Origin: Amphibalanus amphitrite
Taxonomy: Eukaryota > Arthropoda > Thecostraca > Balanomorpha > Balanidae
DNA length: 64,000 bases
Reading direction: 5' to 3'
Assembly: GCF_019059575.1 (NCBI RefSeq)
Contig: NW_024881670.1
Span: 124,001-188,000, forward strand
Positions 10,771 through 22,400 of the stretch are shown here, piece after piece (within the stretch, counting starts at the first letter, position 1; each line of letters starts with the position of its first letter). Below the pieces are notes generated by a model. It was not told the DNA's origin. It searched no databases and worked only from the letters and a program-made list of their open reading frames with translations. The position numbers were made by a program, and so were the translations under genes.

Positions 10771-13700
10771 GTCGAACTGATATTTGGTCTCGCCGTCACA
10801 TCACTTGGGTCTATGTCTCCATGGAATTTGTAGGTATTGCTGGTTATTTTCATTATTTATGTTCAGTTCCGACTGCCCAGGTCAGGTCAAATACCTATTG
10901 TCAAAATATACCTGTTCGCTGTTCGTAATACCACTCACACTGACACAAACTTGTGACTTCTTTCAAAGTTGTCAGTTTCTCAGAAGCTCTTCCCAGCGTA
11001 CTCCCGATCAAGAGTGAGAGGCGCGCGATAGGAGACCCCTGGCTGGGCGCCGCTCATGGATAGATCGTGGGACGAGTCTCCGACCCGTCTGGTCACGGCG
11101 AAACTTAGCAGGGAGGGTTCAGAGCACCTCGACGGCGGCCGAACGCCAGCGGAGCGCCGTAACTAATGGGTGTGACACTGTGTCAACAAACGCCGCTGAG
11201 TGACGAGCCGAGGGGACCGTCGGAACGCGCGGGCCATACAGCCAGAGACATCTCTCGGCGATTTTATGAACTAGCTGTGCAATGACTTTCAAATGAATAG
11301 AACTGCATAGTGATGCATACAATGATGATTCACTCTACAGGATTGTGTAGAGAATCGATGTCTTTATGATTCCTAGCAGCCACATTTTTGAAATTGTTGT
11401 CATGGCTTTCATGCAATGCACTGCAAGATAAAAATTGTATCATGCAAAACATAGTACAAAATTGGAAAAAAGGCTTGCTAGGAAATGTTTTCCTTGACTT
11501 CGTAAGTCCAAAGCTGAAAACATCACAGTCGTACGACAATCCGGTGTTGAGTTCTATTCGTTTGAAATTTTGATTTTGCAATATGTTTGTCTCAATTGCT
11601 CAGTATATGTGGATTGCAGAACAACGATAACCACTCTGTGATGACGAGGTTACCGTCCTTCATAACATATCCAAAAACGAAGGCAATCGAAGCAACGATG
11701 CTACAGATATTTACGAAAAACGTTTCTCATAGCGTTACGCGTGAAACGCACCCTTAATCGTGTTGTCCTTTGCCAGAGCGCATGTCGCCTTTTGTCAAAT
11801 CCCAGCTCCCTTATCACAGCGGGCAGCGCCCCTGGTCAGAGCACAGCGCCCGTGTGAAGACGAGCTGTTTCTTGCTGTACCGCGTCCCTGATAGAGGGTG
11901 ATGGAGGGCTCGGTACATCACCGCCCACCGCTCGTTGGGACGACCGGGTGGACATGCGTGCGGTGTCGCAAGGCCAAGCACGAGCGATATATGGGAGATA
12001 TACGGGAGACTCACGGAAAATATACGGGGATGTATGTACGGGCGATCCGGGGGAGCGGGGACCGCCGGTGGCTGCGATAAGTCCGGGAGTGGGCCGGTGG
12101 TGCCGAGGTCAGCCAGTGTGGGGCGGCTCCCCGGTGCGCGACCTCGGTCCGCTGCCTCCCGATCCATCTCACCTGCGCGCGCGTCCTGCCGCGACGCGCG
12201 GAACGGCCCTCTCAATTCGTCCCAGCGTCCCGGAGCGGCCGTTCGGAGCTGCATATTTGATGTCTACCACTCGGCCGATGTAGCAGTTCTCCGCTCGGCG
12301 ATCGGGCCGCGATGGGACGTGTGCGAGCGGTACGTTTGGGCTGGTCATCAGTGCGTCCGGATTCGTAATCTTCAGAGTTTCAGCGTAGCTCTGGCTAAGG
12401 CTGGTCCCGTCCGGACATTTGTGAGGATCATCGGGACCCTCGGGCTGGAGTTTATCCCCAATGGCATCCGATGTCGTCATATAGCGGTGCGATGGATCTC
12501 CGATGGTTCGATGGCTCCTCATGACCCCGATAGACGTCAATGGATCTCGGGCGGTGTTCGATGGTGTCGCTGGTGCTGCGATATCCCCGCTGGTGTCGAG
12601 CGATGGTGCCCGGGCGGCGGGCGGCCACGACCCGCGGCCACCTGGCGCGGCCGGGGACCGGTAATCGCGTTAGCCACCACCCTGGGAAATGGCGAGCTCG
12701 GACATTAGCCGATTGGCCACGGGCCACGGCTATCAATGAGAGCCCGGGGCGGCCGGTGGACTATCGCTCGACGGCCGGGCACAGGTCTGACCCTCGCCGA
12801 CCGGTGCCGCCTGCGTCGGCCGCGCCGTCCGAGCCCCTCAGCCGACACTGATGAGGTATGGAGATAGAACGAGCTCAGTGTGGCGCTCTTAGAGGGCTGA
12901 CGGATTCAGTAGAGGTGCCGAGACCGGGCCGAATTCCCGGCCCAGAGAGGAGCTCAATTTCAGAGCTGTCGGTCGGTGTGCCTTAGCGAGGCGCCCTGCT
13001 GCGATCAGAGAGTGGGCCGAGGAACGGGCGAGGGCGGTACAAGGTCGACCGGCTTCTGGGCGCGGTGTGATCGAACGTGACTTGCTACTCAGCTTCACAA
13101 AGCAGTGTGAGTCACAGTGACACACAAGTGCGCCTTTCTCGTGGTCTTTAAGGCTTGGAGAGCCTCAAACAAATATTCTCCCAGTGTCATGCTATGCCAG
13201 CGATTTGCCCTCTCCCAGGTCACAGACTCTGGGTGCCGATCGCGGAAACCCTGCAAGTGCATCGCCGACCTCATTGGTGTTCCTCTAGTGCTTCCTTGGT
13301 CCGCCTGATAATGCTATCATCGTCGAGGAGCTTATACAATGGCCCGTCAGTTGTCACCGTCGTGACACTCCCGGCCTCTAAATACCGGACGTTACTCCCG
13401 TGTATGGGTCTTTGTTCCTGGCTGATATAGCGACGGACCAGGCATAAGTGGTACTTTGCCCCGATCCTAATGGATCCGGTCCTTAGCACACTGCTCAACT
13501 TATCCACTTGTTGGGAGGCTGGACCTGCACAAGATGGCGACCTAACACACCAAGTTCAGCGTTGCTGCCTATTTGATGAAGCTGTTATGACGTTATCCTG
13601 AACTTGGGAGGGCTTTTGTATGCTTAACTCGAGGTCAGAAGCGAAACTGTTGCTAAGCAGGCTCGGTGGTCGAGTGGTCAATATTACTCCCGTGGTGAAT

Positions 13701-16700
13701 GGCGAGCTATGGCCTGGGTTATAGTGGGTAATAAAATCACAGGTCGAAGGCAGGCACACCGAATATGGGAGCGATCCCACTGAAAAGCACGGGCATTGTC
13801 GCGTAGGCTCGGTCAACGGACCGCGTCCGGCGAACTGGTTGCGCAAGTGAGCTGCCCACATGTTGTGCGCTGCGCGTGTTCGGTGTGGGCGCCCAGCAAT
13901 GTCACGTGTCATTTGTGGCTGTCATCTGTCACTTGACGGGTACGTGTCGATGACCGGTCAGTTGGTATGGTGCACGGGTATTACCTCACTAAGGTCTGTG
14001 TCAAACTGCAGTGAGAGCGGTATACGTCAGTCATTCGCTCACTGAAGAATGACTGGGATCTTTCTATACCCATGCCATGCTGAAAGCAACTGTTTGCTAC
14101 TTCAGTACTGTACTGCTGTACTGACTTCAGGTGCAATTCATGATTCATTTCATATGTCTGGAATCTCCGATACTTAGCGCTCTGACGGGTCTGTAAGTTA
14201 CAGTTTGGGCTGGGTAAGGCGGTCTCTGCTACCGCCTACTGGAATATCCCACCTTTCCTGTCCCTCCCCTCCTCACCACACCTCGCTCCGCTCTCCGTTC
14301 GGACCAGTTCCTGACTGGGGACTGGCCCGCGGAGCTGGCCTGACCTCAGTCCGTTGTGCAACTGGCCCCGCCGCCGCCGTGCCGCTATACAACGGTAAAA
14401 TGAGCAGTCAAGGTCCCACATTCTCTGCAGCGTAATGCTGCAGATTGGGTAAATAGCAGAGGTTGAGTGCAACGGCACTGTACTTGCCTCTCCCTGCTGC
14501 TGACGACAAACTTTGTGAAAGTAAAACAGTCAACATGTGTGACAGTCAACAAGTAAAACACAGTCAACCTTGTTCTCCTCTCACATAAAATAATGCTGTG
14601 ATGTTTCTTTAGTCTTCACTCGATCTCGCCGTTTTGCTTTGTTGGTTTAATTTCTTAGTTCAATTTTGGTGATCTTATAGGTAAGCTGTTTTGTTGTGTC
14701 AAAGATCTGCCTTCAACTTTTCACCCTTATCGCTTATTGCCTGCACTCAGACGCTGGCAGGTACTTTCCCCTTTTCCAAGCCGGAGTATTACGGTTTCCC
14801 ATTCCGTTGTGGAACCCGCTTTTCTTCCTAACTCGATCAGTCATCCGTGCGCTGGACTCGATGACAGATGTGACGCGTCAGTTATCGTTTACGATATTCG
14901 TGGCGCGCTAGAGAAGTTTATTGGGCAAGGCGAAACTCTACTCAAATATTGAACAAGGAGCTCATTGATGGCATTTTAGCTCACGTTTTTGTGCCGAGAA
15001 TAATATATCCTATGATCGTCTTGCTGGAACTGATAAATATTTCTGATAGCCATGTGTAATTCAGTCTGTATTTTGCATGTTTTTAGTTTATCCTGTCAAA
15101 ACTTGGTGCGAAATTCTTTTTTTTTCGTGAAGAAGTCGTTTTTAAGCCACGGAAAATTAATTAAGGATTAAAAATGTGTATCTAGCCGACGCATTTTCTG
15201 GAAAACTATCTCAGAGGTGCGTGTCCAAGATTAAAAAAGTGGTATTTTTGCACGGCGATTTCAAGAGCACGGTAGAGTAGAATCACTGTTGCCCTGCGCA
15301 GTAGCTCTGGAGTTCGGAGTGCGTGCTTCCACCCTCTTCCGGCCACGCCGGGCCACGCTTTAATGCACAATCAGCACCGAACCGTGGACTACCATTGTTG
15401 CTGTGTCTTGCACGAGACCGGCCATCCAACCATGCCGACTGCCATTGTTGAGTCGCGGGCTGTTTCGTGTCCCGATCGGCAGAGTGTATACTGGCGATTC
15501 GACAGAGGCGTCTCCTCAGTGTCAAAGCAGGCACACTTCGCTGGGTTTTCGAAGCATCGTTGTCGGATGAAATGTGTGCCTGATCATCCATCATGTGAGC
15601 GCATTCTATTGACAAGTTGTTGACGCTTCCGCTGGCTGAGCTTCGAAAGGATTGTGTCGTTGCTTTCAGCGAGCACAAGCTTTGGAATATATCCTAGGCA
15701 GAAAGAAGTCCCTTTGTGTACTCGAGGAAAAATTCTATACGATGAGAGATAACTTTAACAACTGGTTTGTTTGGATACTGAATAAAACAAAACTGAAATG
15801 CAAAACAACAGATCATTTGAATTATGAAGTCCAGCAATATCATGCTTTTCCGTTGAATGACATGACTGTATGTGGGGTGAGCAAAATCAAAACGTTTGTG
15901 AGATAGTATATAAAGTTTGGCGCACTTTTAGCTGCGTCACCAACATTGCCTGACAAATATGAATCATTGGCCGTTCCTTGTGCGGTAGTTCACCGTATCG
16001 GTACCCGTCAGTCCGGTCCGTAACAGGATGTTCCAGTGGCCAGTCAATCTTTACCTGTGCCTCACCGTTCACCTGTACCTCACCTGCCTCCGAATACCGG
16101 ACATGTGTGACCATTGCGCCGTAAGTGAGCGCGACCCCTTGTTATACCCTCTGTTGGCGATGTTGTTACACTTCTGCGTGCATATACGAGTGCTCGTAGT
16201 TTTCTCCTTATCCGTCCTTATATTTAATTTCTGGCTCACTCCGAGCCAGTATTGCCTTTCATGCTCCCTGCCATCCCTACCTACACCTGAGTCCATCTCT
16301 CTCGGTTGGTCACTCACTGCAGCCCCGGTCACCTGACCTGCCCCTTCCCCACCTCCCCCACCACCGCCCCCGTGCTCGGACATGTCCGAGCGGACCGGTC
16401 GCCGTGCAGCGCCCCGTCAGGTGACCCCAGCCGCCGCTCCGGGGTCACCGGCCGTGCGGCGGTGCCGACAGCGAACTAACGGGCACCGCCTGTACTGCGA
16501 CAAATATGGAGTGCGTCCGATCCGCTGCCAGCACGGCGGCCGGCGGTCGGGAGGTTCACAGATGAGCTGAGCGCAGAGCAGGGGTGGGACCACAGGCCAG
16601 GTGTGGCTCCATGCTGTCCCCTTCGATCGGATGGGGGAGTGAAGGAGGGGAAGGGAGAGGGGACACCTATATTTCGGCTCGGAACCCAGCTGGGCTGAGG

Positions 16701-18874
16701 GTAGGAACAGGGGTCGGGCTCACAGGCCAGCTGCGTCCCTCTGGTCCCTTCGATCGACTGGCTAGTTGAATATGGAAAGAGAGCACCTATTTAGGCTCGG
16801 TACCCAGCCGCAGGTCAGGTGCGCCCCTTCCATCCCCTTCAATCCGTCGGTGGAGGTGGATATAACACCTGGACTGACCCCAGTAAGCCGCGGCCAGGCC
16901 ACGTGATCCCGCCGGCCGGAACCCGAGCCGGAAACTCCGTCACATGGCGTGCCACACGGGCTGATCCGCTCGCTCCGTGACGGGGTGTTTGGTGTCGGCC
17001 CGGGGTCTGAGCCGACTGTCAGTCGCCGCCGCGGCCAGTCGGACGATCCGAGTGACTCACCACATAAAACTGAGAGGCCCCATAGAGCCGAAAGTCTTGC
17101 AGTGGTAGTTTTGGTCCGGTGCACCACTCTTGTGTACCGAGAGACCTGCGTGTTTTATTTGTGCAGGCTGCAGGCTGTTCTGAATCTCCCATGGAATTCG
17201 ACTTGCATCGGTTAATGACTCAAAAGCATTAGGCCGGAACGTTTGCTATAGCATTTATTGCACGCTATTTCCGGTGCTGCTAGTGGGCCAGCGGTAATCG
17301 TTGTGATACAACGTGTTGAACGTGGTCTGACATTTTCGGCGGCGTGTGCTGTTATTATGTGCAGCTCGTGGTCACGGCTTGTTCTGCAGTGGTAATCAGG
17401 GGTGGACGCTGGCTCGTTGTCTAAATTTTAAGGCACATGACGTCGACCAGGAACATGGAAACAAAGCCTTATTGGCGGAAATGGATAATATGCAAGTAAG
17501 GAACGCATTAATAATAACTGCAAAATGAAATAATCGTTGACATATAAATAGGTACCTGAACATCTGAAATAGTTGACGTTTCTTTGTGGTTTCGATGTGG
17601 CACCTGAAGTAAATATCTAATAGCGAGGCCTGCGATCCACAAGCATTGAACAAGTGAGGTACGAATGACGAATGTCTGCCCGTCATATCTGTAATGGCAC
17701 GTCACGCCATAATAAAATCGATCGCTGGCCAGCCGTTGCTGCACTTAGCCGTTGCCGATGTGGCGTCGGTGGCGTCGACGAGTGTTTAAATTTTTAAGGT
17801 CGGCGTCGCTTCATTGCCAGCGGGGTGGATGGCACTTCCTGGAGGCGTTTCACTGGTATGGCTATTGCGGTGGCTGCTGATCGATCCTAGACAATGAATG
17901 GCACGGGCGACCGGTGCAGTACCAGTACGAAGTACGAACACACTAGACTACAGACGTGCCACGGCCGGGTCAACCGGCCGGCGGGTTAATTTTAAATGGG
18001 TCACGCTGCTCCAATTCGGTGCCGTTGTTGAGAGAATTTGCGTGCGTTGCGTGCTGGAGAAGGTGAAACGTGCACCCAAATGTGAATCGGTTTACCGCCT
18101 TTTAATGAAATAGGCGCGGTTGGTGCAAAAACGTTGGGAAGAAAGCATGAGCGTTCTGCTCTTTCCGAAACATGACTAGGGAGCAGCGGATTTATCTAGC
18201 GTATCTCGGCGGGACCAACACCTCGAAAGCATTTGCGCCTCGGCGCGCTCGCAGTTATACGTCACCGTGACTATACAACTCCTTTGAACAGACAAGTGAA
18301 AGAAACTATCCGTTACTGCCAAGTGGAGGATCAATTGAGCTTGTTCGCTCAATATCTCGGGTCACTGAAACATCGTTACTTTCACTTATCGTTTTGATGG
18401 AGCTTGACGGAAAAAACAAGTGACTGCTGCTTTCAGATGTCTTTGAAATAGCATTGACTTATTTTCGGCTTCGCAGTAGCATCACAACTTGTTTTTTTCT
18501 TTATTGTCCTGTGGTAAGCCTCTGCAGACACTCCAAACGGCCACGGCTCAGAGAACTGCTAGTTGTTTTTTTTTCTTGCCCCACTTTCAGCTGCTCATTT
18601 GCTGCTGCGTGTCCGTCATAAGCGCGAATGTCGTGGCCTACTTTTTGTTGCTCATCTCCGTCAGCTATATTTTCAATTGAGAACTGGGGACGTCGCGCGG
18701 CGCGTTGGACAGGCAAACAGGGGTCCCCGGCGAGCGCCTACCTCCGTTTCTGTCGGCGCCGTCGCGGGCCGCGTTCGACCCCGCCGCCGGCGTCGGCGGC
18801 TCCGTCGACACCGACGGCAGTGTTCGCCGAGCTGCCGTGCCGTCGACGCGTCGTCCGCGGCACCGCCGGTGCCG

Positions 18875-19409
18875 ATGCTGCCTCGACCAATGACCAAGTC
18901 ATACCAGACGTTCGCGTCGGGCGCCGGCGTGGACTCGCGGCTGGGCCGGCTGCTGGCCTGGCTGCTGTCGGCGGCGACGCGCTGCTGCGCCGCCCAGCCG
19001 GCAGAGGCCGAGCCCTGTCTGGGGGCCACCAGTGAGGAGAGTCTGATCCAGGTGCTGAGGAAGCGCGAGGACCGACGGGCAGAGGCGCACCGGGACTCGC
19101 CGCTGGCCACGCCGTCCCGACAGACCGTCTCCGGCGCGAGCACGCCGGCATGTGAGCGCCGCTCGACGGCCGCCGCGGCGCCCGTCACATCGTCCACGGC
19201 CGGTAGCTCCGTCTGCAGCACCCCTGGACGAGCTACCGGCTATGGCGTGCCGTTTGCGTCAGCCGCGACACAAGCCCCGCGCGACGAGCGTGACGCCAGC
19301 GGACGCAAGCTGTCGCTGCAGCCGCGCAAGGCGCCGCTGGACGCCATGCGGAAAAAGATTGACCGGAAGCGCTCCTACTGTGTTCTGCCGAACAAGGGCG
19401 CAGGGACTG
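18875..19409 (+). CDS. btsz: Alternative 5' coding exon (or cassette exon) of the Slp gene
   Basis: A GC-rich frame runs from ATG 18875 (second in-frame ATG at 18890) to the donor CTG|gtgagt at 19409|19410. It leaves a single G (phase 1), exactly as exon 1 does, so it can splice to 28663 and again make GAT. Starting at 18875 the isoform would be 567 residues. It encodes 178 residues rich in Ser, Ala and Arg, with a likely helix (ESLIQVLRKREDRRAEAHRD) and basic patches. No known domain is recognised. The frame is also open upstream to a strong acceptor (a T-rich run, then CCCACTTTCAG at 18590|18591) in the matching phase, so an internal exon 18591-19409 between exon 1 and 28663 is also possible. 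The 18591-18870 translation looks poorly protein-like, which favours an alternative first exon with 5' UTR. Drosophila btsz also has alternative promoters (family knowledge). Confidence 0.6.
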
Positions 19410-22400
19410 GTGAGTTTTTCCGGCGGCCACTCGCCGGCAATCTGTATAACTGGCGCTCCCACCCGTGCCGTCGAGTTTCCTCGCTCACTTTTCCTTGTCT
19501 ACCGAATCTATCTCGTCGATACAGGAGAGTCGGAATTAGATCCGGGTAAGGACTGATCCGTGACTATTGTGGTTTTCCGGAGTCTACCACTGATTTCGAG
19601 TGGATGCTTTCAAAGCTACCGACGTTCCTTAGCTCCCAACGGGCGGCGTAACGCCGTCACGCGCCAGTTGGAGCGTCACACGCCGCCAGTCGTGACGCGG
19701 TCAGCTGTGAAATCGCGGTCATCTGAAGCCGGCCTGCGGTCAGCGGGCCAGCGATGGTCGGACGCCCGAGCGCGTCGGTCCGAGTCCCCGGTCCGAGAGA
19801 TTTTCTTCCCTTCCTAGGCGGTCTGAGCGGTAATGACCGAACGGTTCCCGCCGTCAACTCTCACTCATGAAATGCAGATTCTAGCTGAGTTCTAATACAG
19901 CCGTGGGGTGCAATATAGAGAGCATGACGGCGTTTGTAGTCAATTGTGAGTGAGCTTAGGGCGTATGGGAGGTGCTGCAGTGTCACCTGAGGTGGACTTT
20001 TTCTGGTGTGCCCTCTTCGTTCCCACCGCCATGCTCCGGAGGCTATTGTTGTGGAAAGCGTGGGAGACTATTCTCTCGCCTTTTGTTGACCGCTCGGACG
20101 GTAGCAATCAGTGGTGGTGCTCCCTTTTCTTTGAATAATTCACAATCGGTTAGTTTCCGATTGACCGATATGCTTTCTATGCGGGAAACTGTTCTGAACT
20201 GAATTATTTCTTTATTTGGTTGAATAATGCTACATGCATTAGCGTGTATGTAAGTACGGCTTGAATGATAAAAAGTTCTAGTGGAAGAAAAGTTTTTTAA
20301 ATTCTGAAGCTTATAACTACCTGCAGCTGGTAACACTCAGGGCTTCTCGAAAATTGATTTTCTTTTGGAGTAAAGCTGTGCGGTTCGAACTTATTTGTCT
20401 TATACAGGGCCGGATATGACAGGTATCTATGTCAGTTGGCTCAAACTACCAGTACAGTAGTGCACAAACAAACAGCTCTTCCTTATTTACACAAGCTCTG
20501 TATTTCTAAATCGATGGAAATGGAAATCGGACAACGAACTTCACTTGGAAAACGGCTCACATATTCCCTTCACCCACTGACTTCCTGCCGACTCGGTTTA
20601 GGCGGTCGCTCAGCGCCACCGATGTTTTGTCACGCCAGGCGGCTGTGATGTCGGTCATTAGGCCTCTGACACCCCGCTGAGCGGCGGTCATTCAACCGCG
20701 CCGTGTCGTTGCGTTTTTATCGGCCGCCCTCAGTTGGCAAAACCTGACCGACGATCCGTTTTGTCGATTGTGCCCTTCTTTGAGCCTAACTCGACCCAGT
20801 GTGCAGTGGTCGCTCGTTTGACGTCGTTTATATCCGCGTTGAATGAGGCATATAGCTGCTGGCTGCTGAGGCGCTAGCAAACCTTTGGTGGAAATATTAG
20901 TTACAGAAAAGCGCCACTCAAGCAATCCGCTTGAATGGATTCCCACGTACAATAGCTGCTCATCCGCCGCAGCTTATATAAAAAGCTGGCGATGCGCCTG
21001 AAATATTGCCCCATCCATATAGGGACAGCGGCTCGAGCCTCGATGTTATTCATCCAACTGGCAACAGGTCGACGGTGCTGGCCTTTTTATCGGCTCCGTG
21101 ACACCGGTTGTCGTGCTGAGTTCAATAGCACGGCCTCACGCCACGACTGGAATGTGGTCGTTCCCGGGCCCCTATCGGTGTCTCCTCTCAGTACGGCATG
21201 CAATAACAGCACACACCTGCGTTATTGGCGGATGCTCGTCACACCGCTGTCATCCCATGAGAGACTAATAAGGTCACACCTGAATTGTGCTTTTGACGAG
21301 AGGTATTTTAGGCGGTCGTGACGCACCATAGATTGATGGAAGTTGTGTGGAAGAGTATCTTTAATACCTATTGAAGTTCTTGTTTTCATTTATAGGCACA
21401 CCAAAAGATAGATTTTGCTAAGATGTCCACATATTTGCTGCATCCCGTCATAATTTGGTGGTGATCAAAGCCAGAGTTCTGCGATCTCCTTTTGCGTAGG
21501 ACGTGGGTGGCACATCAAAGGCAGAGTAATTAGTCTGTCTCAGCCGTGGGTTGTAGTGCCCATATGATGGTGAACGGTGCGGGGGCCCGTCGAACCGATG
21601 CGGGGATGGATGGTCTCCCGTCCCGGACCGGAGCGGGGGAGGATGGTCCACCGGACCGCGACACCGGAACCGTTCACCCTCCAGCCCAGCCATCACGCGC
21701 TGAAATCTGCCACCGCGGCTCTGTCTCGGGCGGAACCGCGGGGGCGAGGCGGCCGCAGTTAGGGCAAGTTTGGCTCGTCCAACTGCTCCAGATTTGCCTC
21801 GGGACAGAGGTCCGCCCACGTAGTGTCGGTCAGCTCCTGTCAAAGACCGGTGCCCCCAGGGCAGAGCTATAAGGGGGTGATTGATTGCCAGTGGAATGGT
21901 CGTGTTTCGCTCGGATATCAATTTGTGGTGAGTATGGTCTGATGGCTGATACTGGAGGTCGTGGGTAGGATTGATGTTGATGGTTTGTCTTAGTGATTGA
22001 CCACGGTACACTGGATAGTTGAGCACTTAGTTTTGAGGATACTAACCCACGCACGGTTTCGGTCTAAATTTAACGGTTACCTGGACATCACAAGGGGCGA
22101 CCATCTGCCCAAAAGGCTCCCCAAACGACGGCTCTTGTTTTCCTACATTCTGCCGCCGGTCTTCTGGTAGCGGTGCAGTCATTTGCGTTTCGGCGTAAAT
22201 ACGGCCCTCTGAAGGTAATGGGTCTAGTGTGGTAAAACGGTTAACGGCCTCGGACCATTTCGGAGTGTTTATTTTTGCCCTGAAAACCAATTTGATCGTC
22301 GCTAGCGACCGCTTGGCTTTTCAACAGGTCCGAATCAGCTCAATAATGTGATTTCCTGGTCCCAAGCAACGCTTTCAAAGTATTGTTGAAAATGATACAC

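Larger units (their letters stand above)
918..18590 (+). other. First long intron, left part (no supported gene)
   Basis: Intron sequence between exon 1 and the alternative exon. It holds a G14 run at 2030-2043, a short hairpin at 2930, a 22-bp triplet repeat at 3213, a 23-bp minisatellite at 4.8-5.0 kb, an inverted-repeat element at 5.9-6.2 kb and a GC-rich block at 7.6-9.4 kb. The last includes (CGG)n at 8555-8577 and (CCG)n near 9121. It also holds a GGTCA-rich dispersed repeat at 9.7-10.8 kb and a second GC-rich block at 12.0-12.9 kb. A TATATAAA at about 15907 has no gene after it that I recognise. Long frames here show no domain and overlap in several registers, so I do not call them. 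Confidence 0.6.

Noticed and set aside
11935..12708. 257-codon plus-strand open frame in a GC-rich block
   Set aside because: No domain, no exon borders in a matching phase, and overlapping long frames in other registers on both strands. It is explained by GC-rich composition.
13660..13760. tRNA A-box-like GGTGGTCGAGTGGTCAA, a possible tRNA or tRNA-derived SINE
   Set aside because: No matching B-box GGTTCGA at the right distance and no cloverleaf stems could be formed by eye.
21448..22026. 192-codon minus-strand open frame
   Set aside because: Pro/His/Arg-rich with no recognisable motif, no neighbours on that strand and no splice support.
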